Part shown: one piece after another, positions 37,244 to 46,876 of the stretch | How the letters are laid out: each line of letters begins with the position of its first letter | Numbering within the stretch: position 1 is the first letter of the stretch | Assembly (NCBI GenBank): GCA_022769185.1 | Contig: JALEKG010000036.1 | Location: 1 to 64,000 of the forward strand | Reading direction: 5' to 3' | Length of the DNA stretch: 64,000 bases | Origin: Dorea sp. | GTDB taxonomy: Bacteria > Bacillota > Clostridia > Lachnospirales > Lachnospiraceae | Position numbers and translations under genes: made by a program | Notes under the pieces: generated by a model | What the model was told of the DNA's origin: nothing | Database searches by the model: none | What the model saw: the letters and a program-made list of their open reading frames with translations, nothing else

Positions 37244-38638
37244 ATGGATAAGTTTGTTGTAAAGTTAAAGAAGAATTATAAGGAAAAAATAGTGGCATTT
37301 CTAATATTTGTTATGGGACTTACTATGTCTTTTATGATTCCAACTTGGCAGACTCCAGATGAATATGCGCATTTAAATATGATTGGAAATTCTATTGGAG
37401 TAGCTGATTTTGCAGAAAATATATTGGACAGCTCAGGAATTGAAAAGGGAAGAATAGAATTCAATTACGATGAGAAAGTTGATTTAACGGAACAAGAAAA
37501 TGCTTTAAACAAGTCAGTAACATATCAAAAAAAGGATATGCTTCCTCAAAGTATTTCTTTTGGAATTATAAAACATTTGCCGGCAACGCTTGGGATATTG
37601 CTTGGAATATTATTAGGAGTACCTTCATATTGGGTGTTGCAATTAGGCGAAATTTTTTCGTTATTATTTTATGTTGTGATTTGTTTTGTCGCCTTAATAA
37701 AATTACCGATAAAAAAAGAGGTTATGGCTTTTATCATGTTATTTCCGATGGCTTTACAGCAGGCTGGAAGTATAAGTTATGATGCAGTGTTGATTCCTCT
37801 GTGCTTTTTTTTTATATGTTATATTTTGTATCTAAAGTATGAAAAAGAAGTAGTTGGATTCAGAGAAATTTGTAATGTAATATTGCTTTGGATAGTAATT
37901 ACCTATATAAAAGTTCCATATGTTTTTTTGATCTTTTTGATCTTAATCATACCATTAGAAAAAATACGTGTATATATTGGAAAGATTAAAATTGATGAAG
38001 ACTTTATCAGAAAAATTAGAATCCCAGTTATTATGATTGGTGCGGCAGGGATTATAGTTGCTTTATATATGTTTAGATATAATAAGTGGATACAGATCAT
38101 TTATGGATTTGTAGTAGAATGGAGAAGAGGATTATATTTATTTCGTGCAACAGGAAAGACATGGACTAAATTTTTAATGACTTCTACAGTATGTAACTTA
38201 GGCTGGCTGGATACACCAATGATATTTTGGGGTGTAGTACTGGTATATTTTTTACTGTTTGGGTTTGCGTTTATAAACAGTGATGTGAAATATAAAGGGA
38301 AAATGAGAAAATGGGATGTTTTGGTAGTAGTTGGTACAGTAGTCTTTTTGTGTGTTTTTACAACATTGGCAATGGTAAATCATACGATTACTATGACTTT
38401 ATTTGGATCGGAAACTACGAGTGAAACATATAGTATAAGAACGGCATTATATCAGATACCATATATAGGTGGACTTCAGGGAAGATATTATTTACCGTTT
38501 CTCAGCTTGTTTTGTTTACCGTTTTCTCAAAAAATTCAGGTGAATCAGAAAATAGCACAAGTGTTATTTTATTTTGTTGAGTTACTATTATATTTATACG
38601 TGATAGGTATGGTATTGCAACGATACTGGATGGCTTAG
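37244..38638 (+). CDS. DUF2142-like polytopic membrane protein, probable GT-C glycosyltransferase
   Basis: A 464-residue membrane protein with about ten helices. The first extracellular loop begins PTWQTPDEYAHLNMIG; the acidic Asp-Glu there is placed as in GT-C enzymes, which use polyprenyl-phosphate sugars outside the cell. Further marks are FPMALQQAGSISYDAVLIPL and, near the end, GLQGRYYLPFLSL, both typical of DUF2142. Following a GacI/GacJ-like pair, it most likely transfers the sugar they load onto the exported polymer, as GacL does. The assignment to the GT-C fold is inferred from layout, since pairwise similarity in this group is low. Confidence 0.75.
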   Translation: MDKFVVKLKKNYKEKIVAFLIFVMGLTMSFMIPTWQTPDEYAHLNMIGNSIGVADFAENILDSSGIEKGRIEFNYDEKVDLTEQENALNKSVTYQKKDMLPQSISFGIIKHLPATLGILLGILLGVPSYWVLQLGEIFSLLFYVVICFVALIKLPIKKEVMAFIMLFPMALQQAGSISYDAVLIPLCFFFICYILYLKYEKEVVGFREICNVILLWIVITYIKVPYVFLIFLILIIPLEKIRVYIGKIKIDEDFIRKIRIPVIMIGAAGIIVALYMFRYNKWIQIIYGFVVEWRRGLYLFRATGKTWTKFLMTSTVCNLGWLDTPMIFWGVVLVYFLLFGFAFINSDVKYKGKMRKWDVLVVVGTVVFLCVFTTLAMVNHTITMTLFGSETTSETYSIRTALYQIPYIGGLQGRYYLPFLSLFCLPFSQKIQVNQKIAQVLFYFVELLLYLYVIGMVLQRYWMA

Positions 38639-38649
38639 GAGGATGAAAA

Positions 38650-41600
38650 ATGCTTTTTAAAATACAGAAAAGATTATTATGTATAAAAAGTGTGATTGAT
38701 TTTTGTGAATATACCAATAATGTTTTAAAAGTGAAAGGCTGGATGTTTTCAAGTAAATATCAAATTCAAAATATAAAGGTTATTATTAAATCTTCAAAAG
38801 GGAAATTTCCAATCATTATTACTTCTGGAATAAAACGTTCTGATGTCTATAAAGAAACTCAGGTTGAGAATGCGAAAAACTCTGGTTTTTATGGGAAAAT
38901 ATTAGTAGAAAATATTAAAGAATTTGAAGTGAGTATTGCATTTGATATTCTAGGAAAAAATTATAAGTATAGCCTTGGGAAATTTGAGTCTGAGGAGAAG
39001 GTAAATCAACAGGAACAGCCAAAAGTTCAGGAAATTAATTCTAAAGATCAGGAAATAGATTTAAAAAATGTTATTCTTGCAGATCAAGGAACGATAGGGG
39101 ATTTCCAGGAAGAATATTATAAAGAAAAAATAGATATTATTGTTCCAATTTATAATGGATATCATTTTTTTGAAAAACTATTTTCAAGTATTGAATTGAC
39201 AAAAATTCCATATCGCTTAATCATTATTAATGATAAGAGTTCGGATAAACGGGTTTCACCCTATTTGCATCAATATGCAGATCAGAAGGACAATGTTGTT
39301 TTAATAGAAAATGAGGTGAACCTTGGATTTGTGAAAACAGTAAATAAAGGATTGTCATTATCAAAAGGACATGTTGTGCTTGTAAATTCTGATGTCGAGC
39401 TTCCGGCTATGTGGCTGGAGCGTTTAATGTTACCGATTTTTAAATGCGATAAAGTGGCTTCGGCAACTCCATTTACGAATTGTGGAATTATTACAAGTTT
39501 TCCTGAAATCGGTCAGGATAATGATTTGTTTAAAAATTTGACTTTGCAGGAAATCGATGATGAATTTCAAAAGGTTCTTCCAAGATATGTATCTATGCCT
39601 ACGGGAGTAGGGTTTTGTATGGCCATGAATAAAAAGGCGATTGCGGAAGTAGGGGTATTAGATGCAGATAGTTTTGGTAAGGGGTATGGTGAAGAAAATG
39701 ACTGGTGTCAGCGTGCGATAAAAAAAGGGTATAAGAATGTTCATGTGGAGAATTTGTTTGTATACCATAAGCATGGTGGAAGCTTTTTAAGTGAAGATAA
39801 AAAACGTTACATGGAAGAGCATTCCAGAATTCTTGAAAAGAAATATCCAGATTATAATAAACAGGTTGCAAGATTTTTTACAATTGATGAGAATAAAGAT
39901 ATTCGTCAACTTGTACAATATAAGTTGATTAGGAAGAGTAAACAAGGGAAAACCATTGTAGCCTTTGATCATGATCTTGGAGGGGGGGCAACTTCTTATC
40001 TTGTAGGAAAGAAGAACTTAGCAGTAGATAGTGGAAACGCTTTCTATATTATCCGCTATAATTATATTCAGAATTATTATCCGATTTTATTCTATTATGG
40101 AGAGAATAAAATGAAGTTTTCTATAAAAAATCAGAGGGAACTTTTTGAAGCATTAGAATTCATGAATGCAGATGAGGTGTGGATTAATGAGTTGGTAACC
40201 TATCCGAAATTGTATGATTTAATGGGAAAGATTCGTGAATATTCACAGAAAAATCAGGTTCCTATAAAAATGCTTCTTCATGATTATTTTGCTATTTGTC
40301 CGTCTATCAACCTTTTGGATGTATCAGAAAAATATTGTAATATTCCAGAATGTGATATATGTGAATCATGTTTTAAGAAATGTGATCCGACTTTTTCAGA
40401 AGAGTTCGGAACGATGGTAAAATGGCGCCTTGAATGGAAAACGTTTTTAGAGGCCTGCAATGAAGTTGTTGCCTTTTCTGAATCATCTAAGGCAATACTG
40501 GAAAGAGTCTATGGTAGATTAGATAATGTTGTGGTGATTCCTCATCAGATTGGATATATGCCGAAGATTCAGAAAAAATATAAATTAACAAATTCTTTAG
40601 TGATAGGTGTTCTTGGAGTATTAACGAAACACAAAGGCGGAGAAATTATTAAGGATCTGATTGCGGAAATAGAGGAGGAAGGATTAAATATAAAAATTGC
40701 TTTGATTGGAAGCAGTACTGAAAAAATAAATAGCCCAATTTTTAAGGAAACTGGGAAATATAGCCGTGATAGTATTCCGAGACTAACTTTAAAACAAGAT
40801 ATAGATATCTTCCTGATTCCTTCTATCTGGCCGGAAACTTTTTCATATACGGCGGAAGAAATTATGAAAATGGATATGCCGATTATGTGTTTTAATATTG
40901 GAGCACCGGCAGAAAGAGTGGCTCAATATCAAAAAGGGATGGTAATACCAGAAATATCTGCGAAAGCGATTCTGGAAATTATAAAAAATCAAAATGTAAT
41001 AGCGAATTGCCTTAAACTTGAAAGGAAGAATAAAAAAGTACTTTTTGTTGTAGAAGAAGATTCTTTTGCAACGAGATACCGTGTGGAACATCTGAGAGAA
41101 CAGTTATTAGTACAAGGAATTGATTCAAGGCGAATAATGATAAGTTGTTCAGATAAGTGTGAGTTGGATGGATATCAGAGTATCGTTTTGTATAGAGTAT
41201 CAAAGATAAGACAGGTTCAGAAGCTAGTAAAAAGTGCACATAAGTTAGGAAAATTAGTCTATTATGATATGGATGATTATATCTTTGAATATAGTAAAAT
41301 TAAAGATCTTCTATTTCTGGAAGGAAAAGAATACAAAAATTATGAACAGTATTCTGATGATATTAGAAAATCAATGGAATTATGTGATGGCTACATCGTG
41401 TCGACTATTGAATTAAAAGAAAAAATATTGAATAATTTTCCTGAAAAGCCAGTATATGTGAATCGGAATGTAGCAAGTATGGCGATGGATATCTGTTCTT
41501 TGGATAATCAACATAAAAAAGAAGAAAATCGAATTTATTTAGGATATTTTAGTGGAACGAAAACTCATAATGAAGATTTTGAGAGCATCAAAAATCAGAT

Positions 41601-42057
41601 AATAGATATTATGAAAGAAAATGATAATGTCTATTTACTGATTGGAGGTCAGATCACGTTGCCAGAAGAGTTTAACAATGTAAAAAAACGAGTTGAAAGA
41701 TTTAAATTTGTTGTTTGGAGAAACCTGCCTAGATTAATTGCCAAAGCTGACATTAACCTTATGCCTCTCGAAACTACAGATTTTCATAACTGTAAGTCTG
41801 AAAATAAGTGGATGGAAGCGGCATTGGTCAAAGTGCCGACAGTTGCTACCTGGAACAGTGAACTTGCCAGAGTTATTGATCATGGAGTTAATGGGTATCT
41901 TTGTCACTCAGAAACTGATTGGAAGAATATACTGCAGAAATTGATTGACAGTCCAAAATTGCGGGAAGAGATTGCAGACAATGCTTACCAGAAAGCAATG
42001 GCTCAATATACCACTTCTCATATTGAGCCAGATGTACTTGATGCTCTTATACGATAA
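38650..42057 (+). CDS. Large multidomain glycosyltransferase (GT2 + two GT4-like domains)
   Basis: An 1135-residue protein with at least four parts. Residues 1-110 look like a beta-rich accessory module (VLKVKGWMFSSKYQIQNIKV). A GT2 domain (about 161-400) has IDIIVPIYNGYHFFEKL and VLVNSDVELPA, with NSDV at the DxD position. A first GT4-like domain (about 433-785) starts GKTIVAFDHDLGGGATSYL and ends with FLIPSIWPETFSYTAEEIMK, the E-x7-E donor-binding region. A second GT4-like domain (about 796-1130) starts KKVLFVVEEDSFATRYRVEH and includes INLMPLETTDFHNCKSENKW. It probably adds several backbone residues by itself, like the large rhamnan transferases. GGAGG precedes the start. Confidence 0.85.
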   Translation: MLFKIQKRLLCIKSVIDFCEYTNNVLKVKGWMFSSKYQIQNIKVIIKSSKGKFPIIITSGIKRSDVYKETQVENAKNSGFYGKILVENIKEFEVSIAFDILGKNYKYSLGKFESEEKVNQQEQPKVQEINSKDQEIDLKNVILADQGTIGDFQEEYYKEKIDIIVPIYNGYHFFEKLFSSIELTKIPYRLIIINDKSSDKRVSPYLHQYADQKDNVVLIENEVNLGFVKTVNKGLSLSKGHVVLVNSDVELPAMWLERLMLPIFKCDKVASATPFTNCGIITSFPEIGQDNDLFKNLTLQEIDDEFQKVLPRYVSMPTGVGFCMAMNKKAIAEVGVLDADSFGKGYGEENDWCQRAIKKGYKNVHVENLFVYHKHGGSFLSEDKKRYMEEHSRILEKKYPDYNKQVARFFTIDENKDIRQLVQYKLIRKSKQGKTIVAFDHDLGGGATSYLVGKKNLAVDSGNAFYIIRYNYIQNYYPILFYYGENKMKFSIKNQRELFEALEFMNADEVWINELVTYPKLYDLMGKIREYSQKNQVPIKMLLHDYFAICPSINLLDVSEKYCNIPECDICESCFKKCDPTFSEEFGTMVKWRLEWKTFLEACNEVVAFSESSKAILERVYGRLDNVVVIPHQIGYMPKIQKKYKLTNSLVIGVLGVLTKHKGGEIIKDLIAEIEEEGLNIKIALIGSSTEKINSPIFKETGKYSRDSIPRLTLKQDIDIFLIPSIWPETFSYTAEEIMKMDMPIMCFNIGAPAERVAQYQKGMVIPEISAKAILEIIKNQNVIANCLKLERKNKKVLFVVEEDSFATRYRVEHLREQLLVQGIDSRRIMISCSDKCELDGYQSIVLYRVSKIRQVQKLVKSAHKLGKLVYYDMDDYIFEYSKIKDLLFLEGKEYKNYEQYSDDIRKSMELCDGYIVSTIELKEKILNNFPEKPVYVNRNVASMAMDICSLDNQHKKEENRIYLGYFSGTKTHNEDFESIKNQIIDIMKENDNVYLLIGGQITLPEEFNNVKKRVERFKFVVWRNLPRLIAKADINLMPLETTDFHNCKSENKWMEAALVKVPTVATWNSELARVIDHGVNGYLCHSETDWKNILQKLIDSPKLREEIADNAYQKAMAQYTTSHIEPDVLDALIR

Positions 42058-42088
42058 TTATGAAATATGTTTTTGCTTGAGGGATTCT

Positions 42089-43804
42089 ATGGGAATATAT
42101 AGTAAAGGGAAGAATGTCATTGGTTTGATGAAGCAAAAGGGATTTAAGAAAACGGTATGCTTTTACTTAAATCGTAAAAAAGAGCAGGAGAAAGCTCTGC
42201 ATACAATTCAAAGGTATCATTTACCTCCTGGTGAAGAATTACAGGAACAGAGAAATTATGAGTGGAGTAATATGCCGTTAATTAGTATTATTACACCACT
42301 TTATAATACTCCGAAAGAGTTTTTAGAACAATTGATAGATTCTGTTTTAAAGCAAACATATGTGAACTGGGAATTATGTTTGGCTGATGGCAGCGATGAA
42401 AAACATGATTATGTAGGAGAGTTGTGTAGATCATATGCCAGGAGAAATTATAGAATTATCTATAAAAAATTGGAAAACAATGAGGGAATTGTAGGGAATA
42501 CGAATCATTGTATTGGGATGGCGTCGGGGGATTATTATGGTTTATTAGATCATGATGATCTTCTTCATCCTTCTTCATTGTTTGAGGTGGTAAAAGCAAT
42601 TAATGAAGGCGCCGATTTTATCTATACGGATGAGATGAAATTTCAGGGCGACGTTGAGAACTCTACTGACATCGTATGTAAGAATGGATTTGGAAAAGAC
42701 GAATTGCGTTCGCATAATTATATCTGTCATTTTGTTGTGTTTCAAAAGAGGCTATTAGAAGGTATGAATGAATTCTATCGTCAGAAATGTGAAGGTAGCC
42801 AGGATTATGATATGGTGCTTCGTTTGACAGAAAAGGCGTCGAAAATTGTGCATATTCCAAAGATTCTATATTATTGGCGGGTGCATCAAGGCTCTGTATC
42901 TATGGATTTGTCAGTGAAGCAGTACGCGGTTGATTCTGCGAAAAAAGCAATTGCCGATCAGCTCAACAGAAGTGATGAAAAAGGATCTGTAGAATGCAAT
43001 TTTCCATATCAGACCATTTATAAAGTGAGTTATGAATTGAGGACAACTCCTTTAATAAGTGTGTATTTATGGGGTGATTTAGAGGGAGCAGAGTTACTTT
43101 TATATATGAAAGAAATTCTATCGAAGACGCATTACAAAATGATAGAATTTTTGGTTCCAAAAAATGTCAGTGAAACTAAGATAGGTAATGTTCCTGTCAT
43201 TGTTGTTGAAGCAAAGAATCAAAATTTATATGAATGGTTTAATCAGGCTGAAGAATTTTCTAGAGGAGAATACAATCTTTATTTTTGTGAAGCGTGTACT
43301 CCGATGGAACCAATGTGGATAGAAGAACTATTGATGTTTGTTCAAAGAGAAGATGTTGGTGTCGTAGGTGCACACATTCTGTATCGTAAGAATCAGACAT
43401 ATTTTGCTGGGGCAGTACTGGATAAAGAAGCGCAGGCAGGGATTCATGTGATTGATTTTAATGTGCAGGAATCGGAGCAAGGATATGAAGCGAATTTAAA
43501 ACACGTACGGAATACGACGATTTTATCAATATTATGTATGTTGGTGTCTAAAAAAGAAGTGGCCGCAATTGGTGGGTTCAGAACATCTATGGGGGCATGT
43601 GCAGATGCGGATCTGTGTCTAAGATGCCGGCAAACAGGAAAATGGAATGTGTGGACATGCTTTTCGAGAATATATTATAATGGGAATGAATCAGTGTATC
43701 GTCGGTGGGAAAAGTGTCAGGAATTCTTGAATGGATGGGATACAGAGTTACGAAAAGGTGATGAATACTATCATCCATTGCTGAAAGCATTGGGAAGGAT
43801 ATAG
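42089..43804 (+). CDS. Two-domain GT2 protein, second domain apparently degenerate
   Basis: A 571-residue protein related to WsaE-type rhamnosyltransferases. The first GT2 domain (about 64-310) is intact: PLISIITPLYNTPKEFLEQL, GLLDHDDLLHPSSLFEVV (HDD metal site), EGSQDYDMVLRLTEKA. The second (about 320-560) keeps the fold's landmarks (VGVVGAHILYRKNQTYFAGA) but shows FCEAC where the paralogue at 53376 has LNNDV, so its metal site is lost. Start placed at 42089 with GAGGG five bases upstream; the frame continues back to 41945 inside the preceding gene, without a ribosome binding site. It may have one active site plus a structural half. Confidence 0.82.
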   Translation: MGIYSKGKNVIGLMKQKGFKKTVCFYLNRKKEQEKALHTIQRYHLPPGEELQEQRNYEWSNMPLISIITPLYNTPKEFLEQLIDSVLKQTYVNWELCLADGSDEKHDYVGELCRSYARRNYRIIYKKLENNEGIVGNTNHCIGMASGDYYGLLDHDDLLHPSSLFEVVKAINEGADFIYTDEMKFQGDVENSTDIVCKNGFGKDELRSHNYICHFVVFQKRLLEGMNEFYRQKCEGSQDYDMVLRLTEKASKIVHIPKILYYWRVHQGSVSMDLSVKQYAVDSAKKAIADQLNRSDEKGSVECNFPYQTIYKVSYELRTTPLISVYLWGDLEGAELLLYMKEILSKTHYKMIEFLVPKNVSETKIGNVPVIVVEAKNQNLYEWFNQAEEFSRGEYNLYFCEACTPMEPMWIEELLMFVQREDVGVVGAHILYRKNQTYFAGAVLDKEAQAGIHVIDFNVQESEQGYEANLKHVRNTTILSILCMLVSKKEVAAIGGFRTSMGACADADLCLRCRQTGKWNVWTCFSRIYYNGNESVYRRWEKCQEFLNGWDTELRKGDEYYHPLLKALGRI

Positions 43805-43814
43805 GCGGAGAGGT

Positions 43815-45986
43815 ATGCAAAAAGAAGATAATAATATGTTAAAAAAAGTATGGAAATCTTTATCGGAAGAAGGAGTTTCGGGGTGTGCGCAGAGAACCAA
43901 AAATTATGTGAAAAAGAAAATTAATGATAAAAGGCCTTTGAATAATTCCTACAGAGACATATTGTTTATCAGTGGATGCAGAGAAGATCTGCCTCATCCT
44001 TGGAGATATAGAGTCATTCATCAAAGAGAACAATTAGAGGCTTATCACATTTCGACAGATGAGATTTATTATCAAGAGTTGAAGGTGGATTGTCTTCGTT
44101 ATTATAGAGCGTTTGTGTTTTTTAGATGCCCATATACAGAAACAATAGGAGAATTTGTAGAATTCGCAAAGAGATTAAATAAGAAACTAATATACGACAT
44201 TGATGACTTGGTTATAGATACAAAGTATACAGATCTAATTCCTTATGTCAAGAACATGCAACCGGAAGATAAAAGGGCATATGATCAGAATGTATTAAAC
44301 ATGCAACGTTTATTAAGATGCTGTGATATGACAATAACAACAACAAGTTGTCTGGCTGAAGAATTGAAGAATTATGTGTTGGAAGTGTATATTAATCGTA
44401 ATACAGCATCAGAGGCTATGGTAGCATTGTCTAATGCAGCGTTAATCAACAAGACTAGCCATGAAAAGATCAGATTAGGTTATTTTAGTGGAAGTATAAC
44501 ACATAATGCAGATTTTGAAATGATTTTACCGGTAATTATAAAGATGATGAAAAAATATGACCAGGTGGAATTATATCTGGTAGGAGAATTGGATCTGCCC
44601 AAGAAGCTAGAGCCTTATAAAAATCGAATCTGTAAACTTCCATTTGGTGATTGGAAAAAATTACCTGAAATAATTTCCAATGTGGATATTAATCTGGCGC
44701 CATTAGAGGATACGATTTTTAATCGGGCAAAATCAGAGAATAAATGGGTAGAAGCAGCTTTAGTAAAGGTGGTTACGGTTGCAAGCAATGTTGGTGCGTT
44801 CCGTGATTGTATTGTTGATGAAGAGACGGGAGTATTATGTAGTACGGAACAAGAATGGGAAAACGCACTAGAACATTTGATAATAGATCGAGAATATCGT
44901 AATGGATTGGCAGAAAAAGCATATCAGTATTGTATGAAAAATTGTACTACATTGGAAACCGGAGCAAAAATTGCTCATTTGTTTGAAGCTAAAATTGATA
45001 ATAATTTCGGATTTATATTACCAGGATTGGAAATCAGTGGTGGGATAAAAGTGGCATTAAAGCATGCTTCGATATTGCAGAAACGTGGAAAAGATGTAGT
45101 TTTATTCTTACTTGACGGAAAAGCTGGGTGGTGTGAATTTGAAGAATGTATATTCCCGATAGTCTGTTTAAAGGATACATGCATAAAAGGGAACATTGGA
45201 TGTTCAGTGGCAACCATGTGGACTACAGTAGATTTCATAGAGAAGTATCCGAACATAAAAAGACGGTGTTATCTTGTACAAAATTATGAGACAGATTTTT
45301 ATAAACAAGGCGATCCATTGCGTATAGAGGCTAATAGGACATATATGCCACATAATCAGATTGATTTTTTGACGATATCAAGATGGTGTCAAAAATGGTT
45401 AAAAGATATTTATCATCATGAATCTCAATATGCACCAAATGGATTGGAAACGAATAGGTTTGTCTGCAAAAAAAGGAAGTTAGAAAATAAAATCCGGATT
45501 TTGATAGAGGGAGATTGTGCGGTTGATTATAAAAATGTAGATGAAGCATTTAAAATCATAAATGAGTTAAATAGTGATCAATACGAAGTGTGGTATATGT
45601 CCTATAATGCTGAACCTAAAGAATGGTATCGTGTTGACAGATTTTTGCACAAGATTCCATATGAGAAAGTGCCCCGGGTGTACGAGGAATGTGATATCTT
45701 GCTAAAAACAAGCTTGTTGGAAAGTTTTTCATATCCTCCACTTGAAATGATGGCAACCGGTGGGTATGTACTTGCTGTTCCAAATGGGGGAAATGCAGAA
45801 TATCTGAAAGATGAATATAATTGTCTGCTTTATACGGCCGGAGAGATAGAAGAAGCAAAGGAACAGCTAAATCGGATTGTGGCAGATGAAACATTACAGC
45901 AGAAATTATATGAGAATGGTAGAAAAACTGCTGAGTCCAGAGAATGGAGAAATGTTGAAGAGTCCATTTATGATATGTATGTTTGA
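43815..45986 (+). CDS. Two-domain GT4-type glycosyltransferase (WsaF-like C-terminal half)
   Basis: A 723-residue protein. The N-terminal half (about 40-390) is paralogous to the last domain of the 1135-residue transferase: compare LGYFSGSITHNADFEMI and INLAPLEDTIFNRAKSENKW with their counterparts there. The C-terminal half (about 398-720) begins FGFILPGLEISGGIKVALKH and ends with LLKTSLLESFSYPPLEMMAT and VLAVPNGGNAEYL, like the rhamnosyltransferase WsaF. The ATG at 43815 has a close-set GGAG; an alternative start is 43836. Probably extends the rhamnose backbone together with its neighbours. The following promoter and ABC genes are 104 bases away. Confidence 0.82.
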   Translation: MQKEDNNMLKKVWKSLSEEGVSGCAQRTKNYVKKKINDKRPLNNSYRDILFISGCREDLPHPWRYRVIHQREQLEAYHISTDEIYYQELKVDCLRYYRAFVFFRCPYTETIGEFVEFAKRLNKKLIYDIDDLVIDTKYTDLIPYVKNMQPEDKRAYDQNVLNMQRLLRCCDMTITTTSCLAEELKNYVLEVYINRNTASEAMVALSNAALINKTSHEKIRLGYFSGSITHNADFEMILPVIIKMMKKYDQVELYLVGELDLPKKLEPYKNRICKLPFGDWKKLPEIISNVDINLAPLEDTIFNRAKSENKWVEAALVKVVTVASNVGAFRDCIVDEETGVLCSTEQEWENALEHLIIDREYRNGLAEKAYQYCMKNCTTLETGAKIAHLFEAKIDNNFGFILPGLEISGGIKVALKHASILQKRGKDVVLFLLDGKAGWCEFEECIFPIVCLKDTCIKGNIGCSVATMWTTVDFIEKYPNIKRRCYLVQNYETDFYKQGDPLRIEANRTYMPHNQIDFLTISRWCQKWLKDIYHHESQYAPNGLETNRFVCKKRKLENKIRILIEGDCAVDYKNVDEAFKIINELNSDQYEVWYMSYNAEPKEWYRVDRFLHKIPYEKVPRVYEECDILLKTSLLESFSYPPLEMMATGGYVLAVPNGGNAEYLKDEYNCLLYTAGEIEEAKEQLNRIVADETLQQKLYENGRKTAESREWRNVEESIYDMYV

Positions 45987-45998
45987 TGTGCAAGATGG

Positions 45999-46027
45999 TT
46001 GTCAGAATAAAAGAGAAATGATATACT
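45999..46027 (+). promoter_or_regulatory. Promoter of the ABC exporter genes
   Basis: TTGTCA (45999-46004) and TATACT (46022-46027) with a 17-base spacer, the -10 preceded by TGA (extended -10). The start would lie near 46034, about 57 bases before the permease ATG. Confidence 0.6.
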
Positions 46028-46090
46028 ATGTTATTATGTTGTTATTCTATCAGATTAATGTAATGATAGCAGTGTGAAAGTGGAGGATAT

Positions 46091-46870
46091 ATGGTGTCAA
46101 CATATATACAGAATTTTAAGAAATTCCGCCCATTATTGAATGAATTGATTGCGCGGGATATTAAAACAAAATACAGAAGATCAATATTAGGGGTACTTTG
46201 GACGATATTAAATCCATTATTTATGATGATTGTCCTTTCAGTCGTATTTTCAAATTTGTTTAAATTTGATATTGAATATTTCCCAGTATATTTGTTAAGT
46301 GGACAGTTGATTTTTAATTTCTTTTCGGAATCAACTACCAATGCTATGGGAGCAATTATTATGAATGGTCCATTGATTAAAAAGATATATGTTCCTAAGT
46401 ATATGTTTGTATTATCTAGAATTTTTTCAAGTTCCATTAATTTATTGGCTTCTTTTACTGCATTGCTTTGTGTTATGCTTGCAATGAGAGTAGAACTTCA
46501 CTACACGGTATTGTTAGTTTCAATTCCATTGATCTTGATTATTCTATTTTCATTGGGAATTGGATTGATATTGTCTGCAATTACAGTGAAGTTCAGAGAT
46601 ATTATGCATTTGTACTCAGTTTTTACTACAGCTTTGATGTATCTGACTCCAGTTATTTATCCGATGTCAATTTTGCCGGAATGGTTAAAGAAAATAGTAA
46701 TGATTAATCCGATTACTAACATTTTGATTATGTTCAGGGATGTAATGATATATGGTAGAGTACCTAATATTTTGTCAGTATTATTAGGAGTTGTTGAGGT
46801 AATTGTTGCACTGGCAACTGGATTATATGTGTTTTATAAGAATCAAGATTCATTTATTCTGAATATATAG
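46091..46870 (+). CDS. Polysaccharide ABC exporter, permease (Wzm/TagG-like)
   Basis: Membrane subunit of an ABC-2 type exporter that moves finished, lipid-linked polysaccharide across the membrane, related to Wzm, TagG and RgpC. The 259 residues have a cytoplasmic amphipathic start (FRPLLNELIARDIKTKYRRS, the conserved gate-region helix), then about six helices, and the family block LTPVIYPMSILPEWLKKIVMINPITNIL near 195-220. GGAGG lies five bases before the ATG. It lies seven bases before the ATPase gene, and its own promoter lets the exporter be made apart from the upstream transferases. Confidence 0.92.
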   Translation: MVSTYIQNFKKFRPLLNELIARDIKTKYRRSILGVLWTILNPLFMMIVLSVVFSNLFKFDIEYFPVYLLSGQLIFNFFSESTTNAMGAIIMNGPLIKKIYVPKYMFVLSRIFSSSINLLASFTALLCVMLAMRVELHYTVLLVSIPLILIILFSLGIGLILSAITVKFRDIMHLYSVFTTALMYLTPVIYPMSILPEWLKKIVMINPITNILIMFRDVMIYGRVPNILSVLLGVVEVIVALATGLYVFYKNQDSFILNI

Positions 46871-46876
46871 GAGAGT

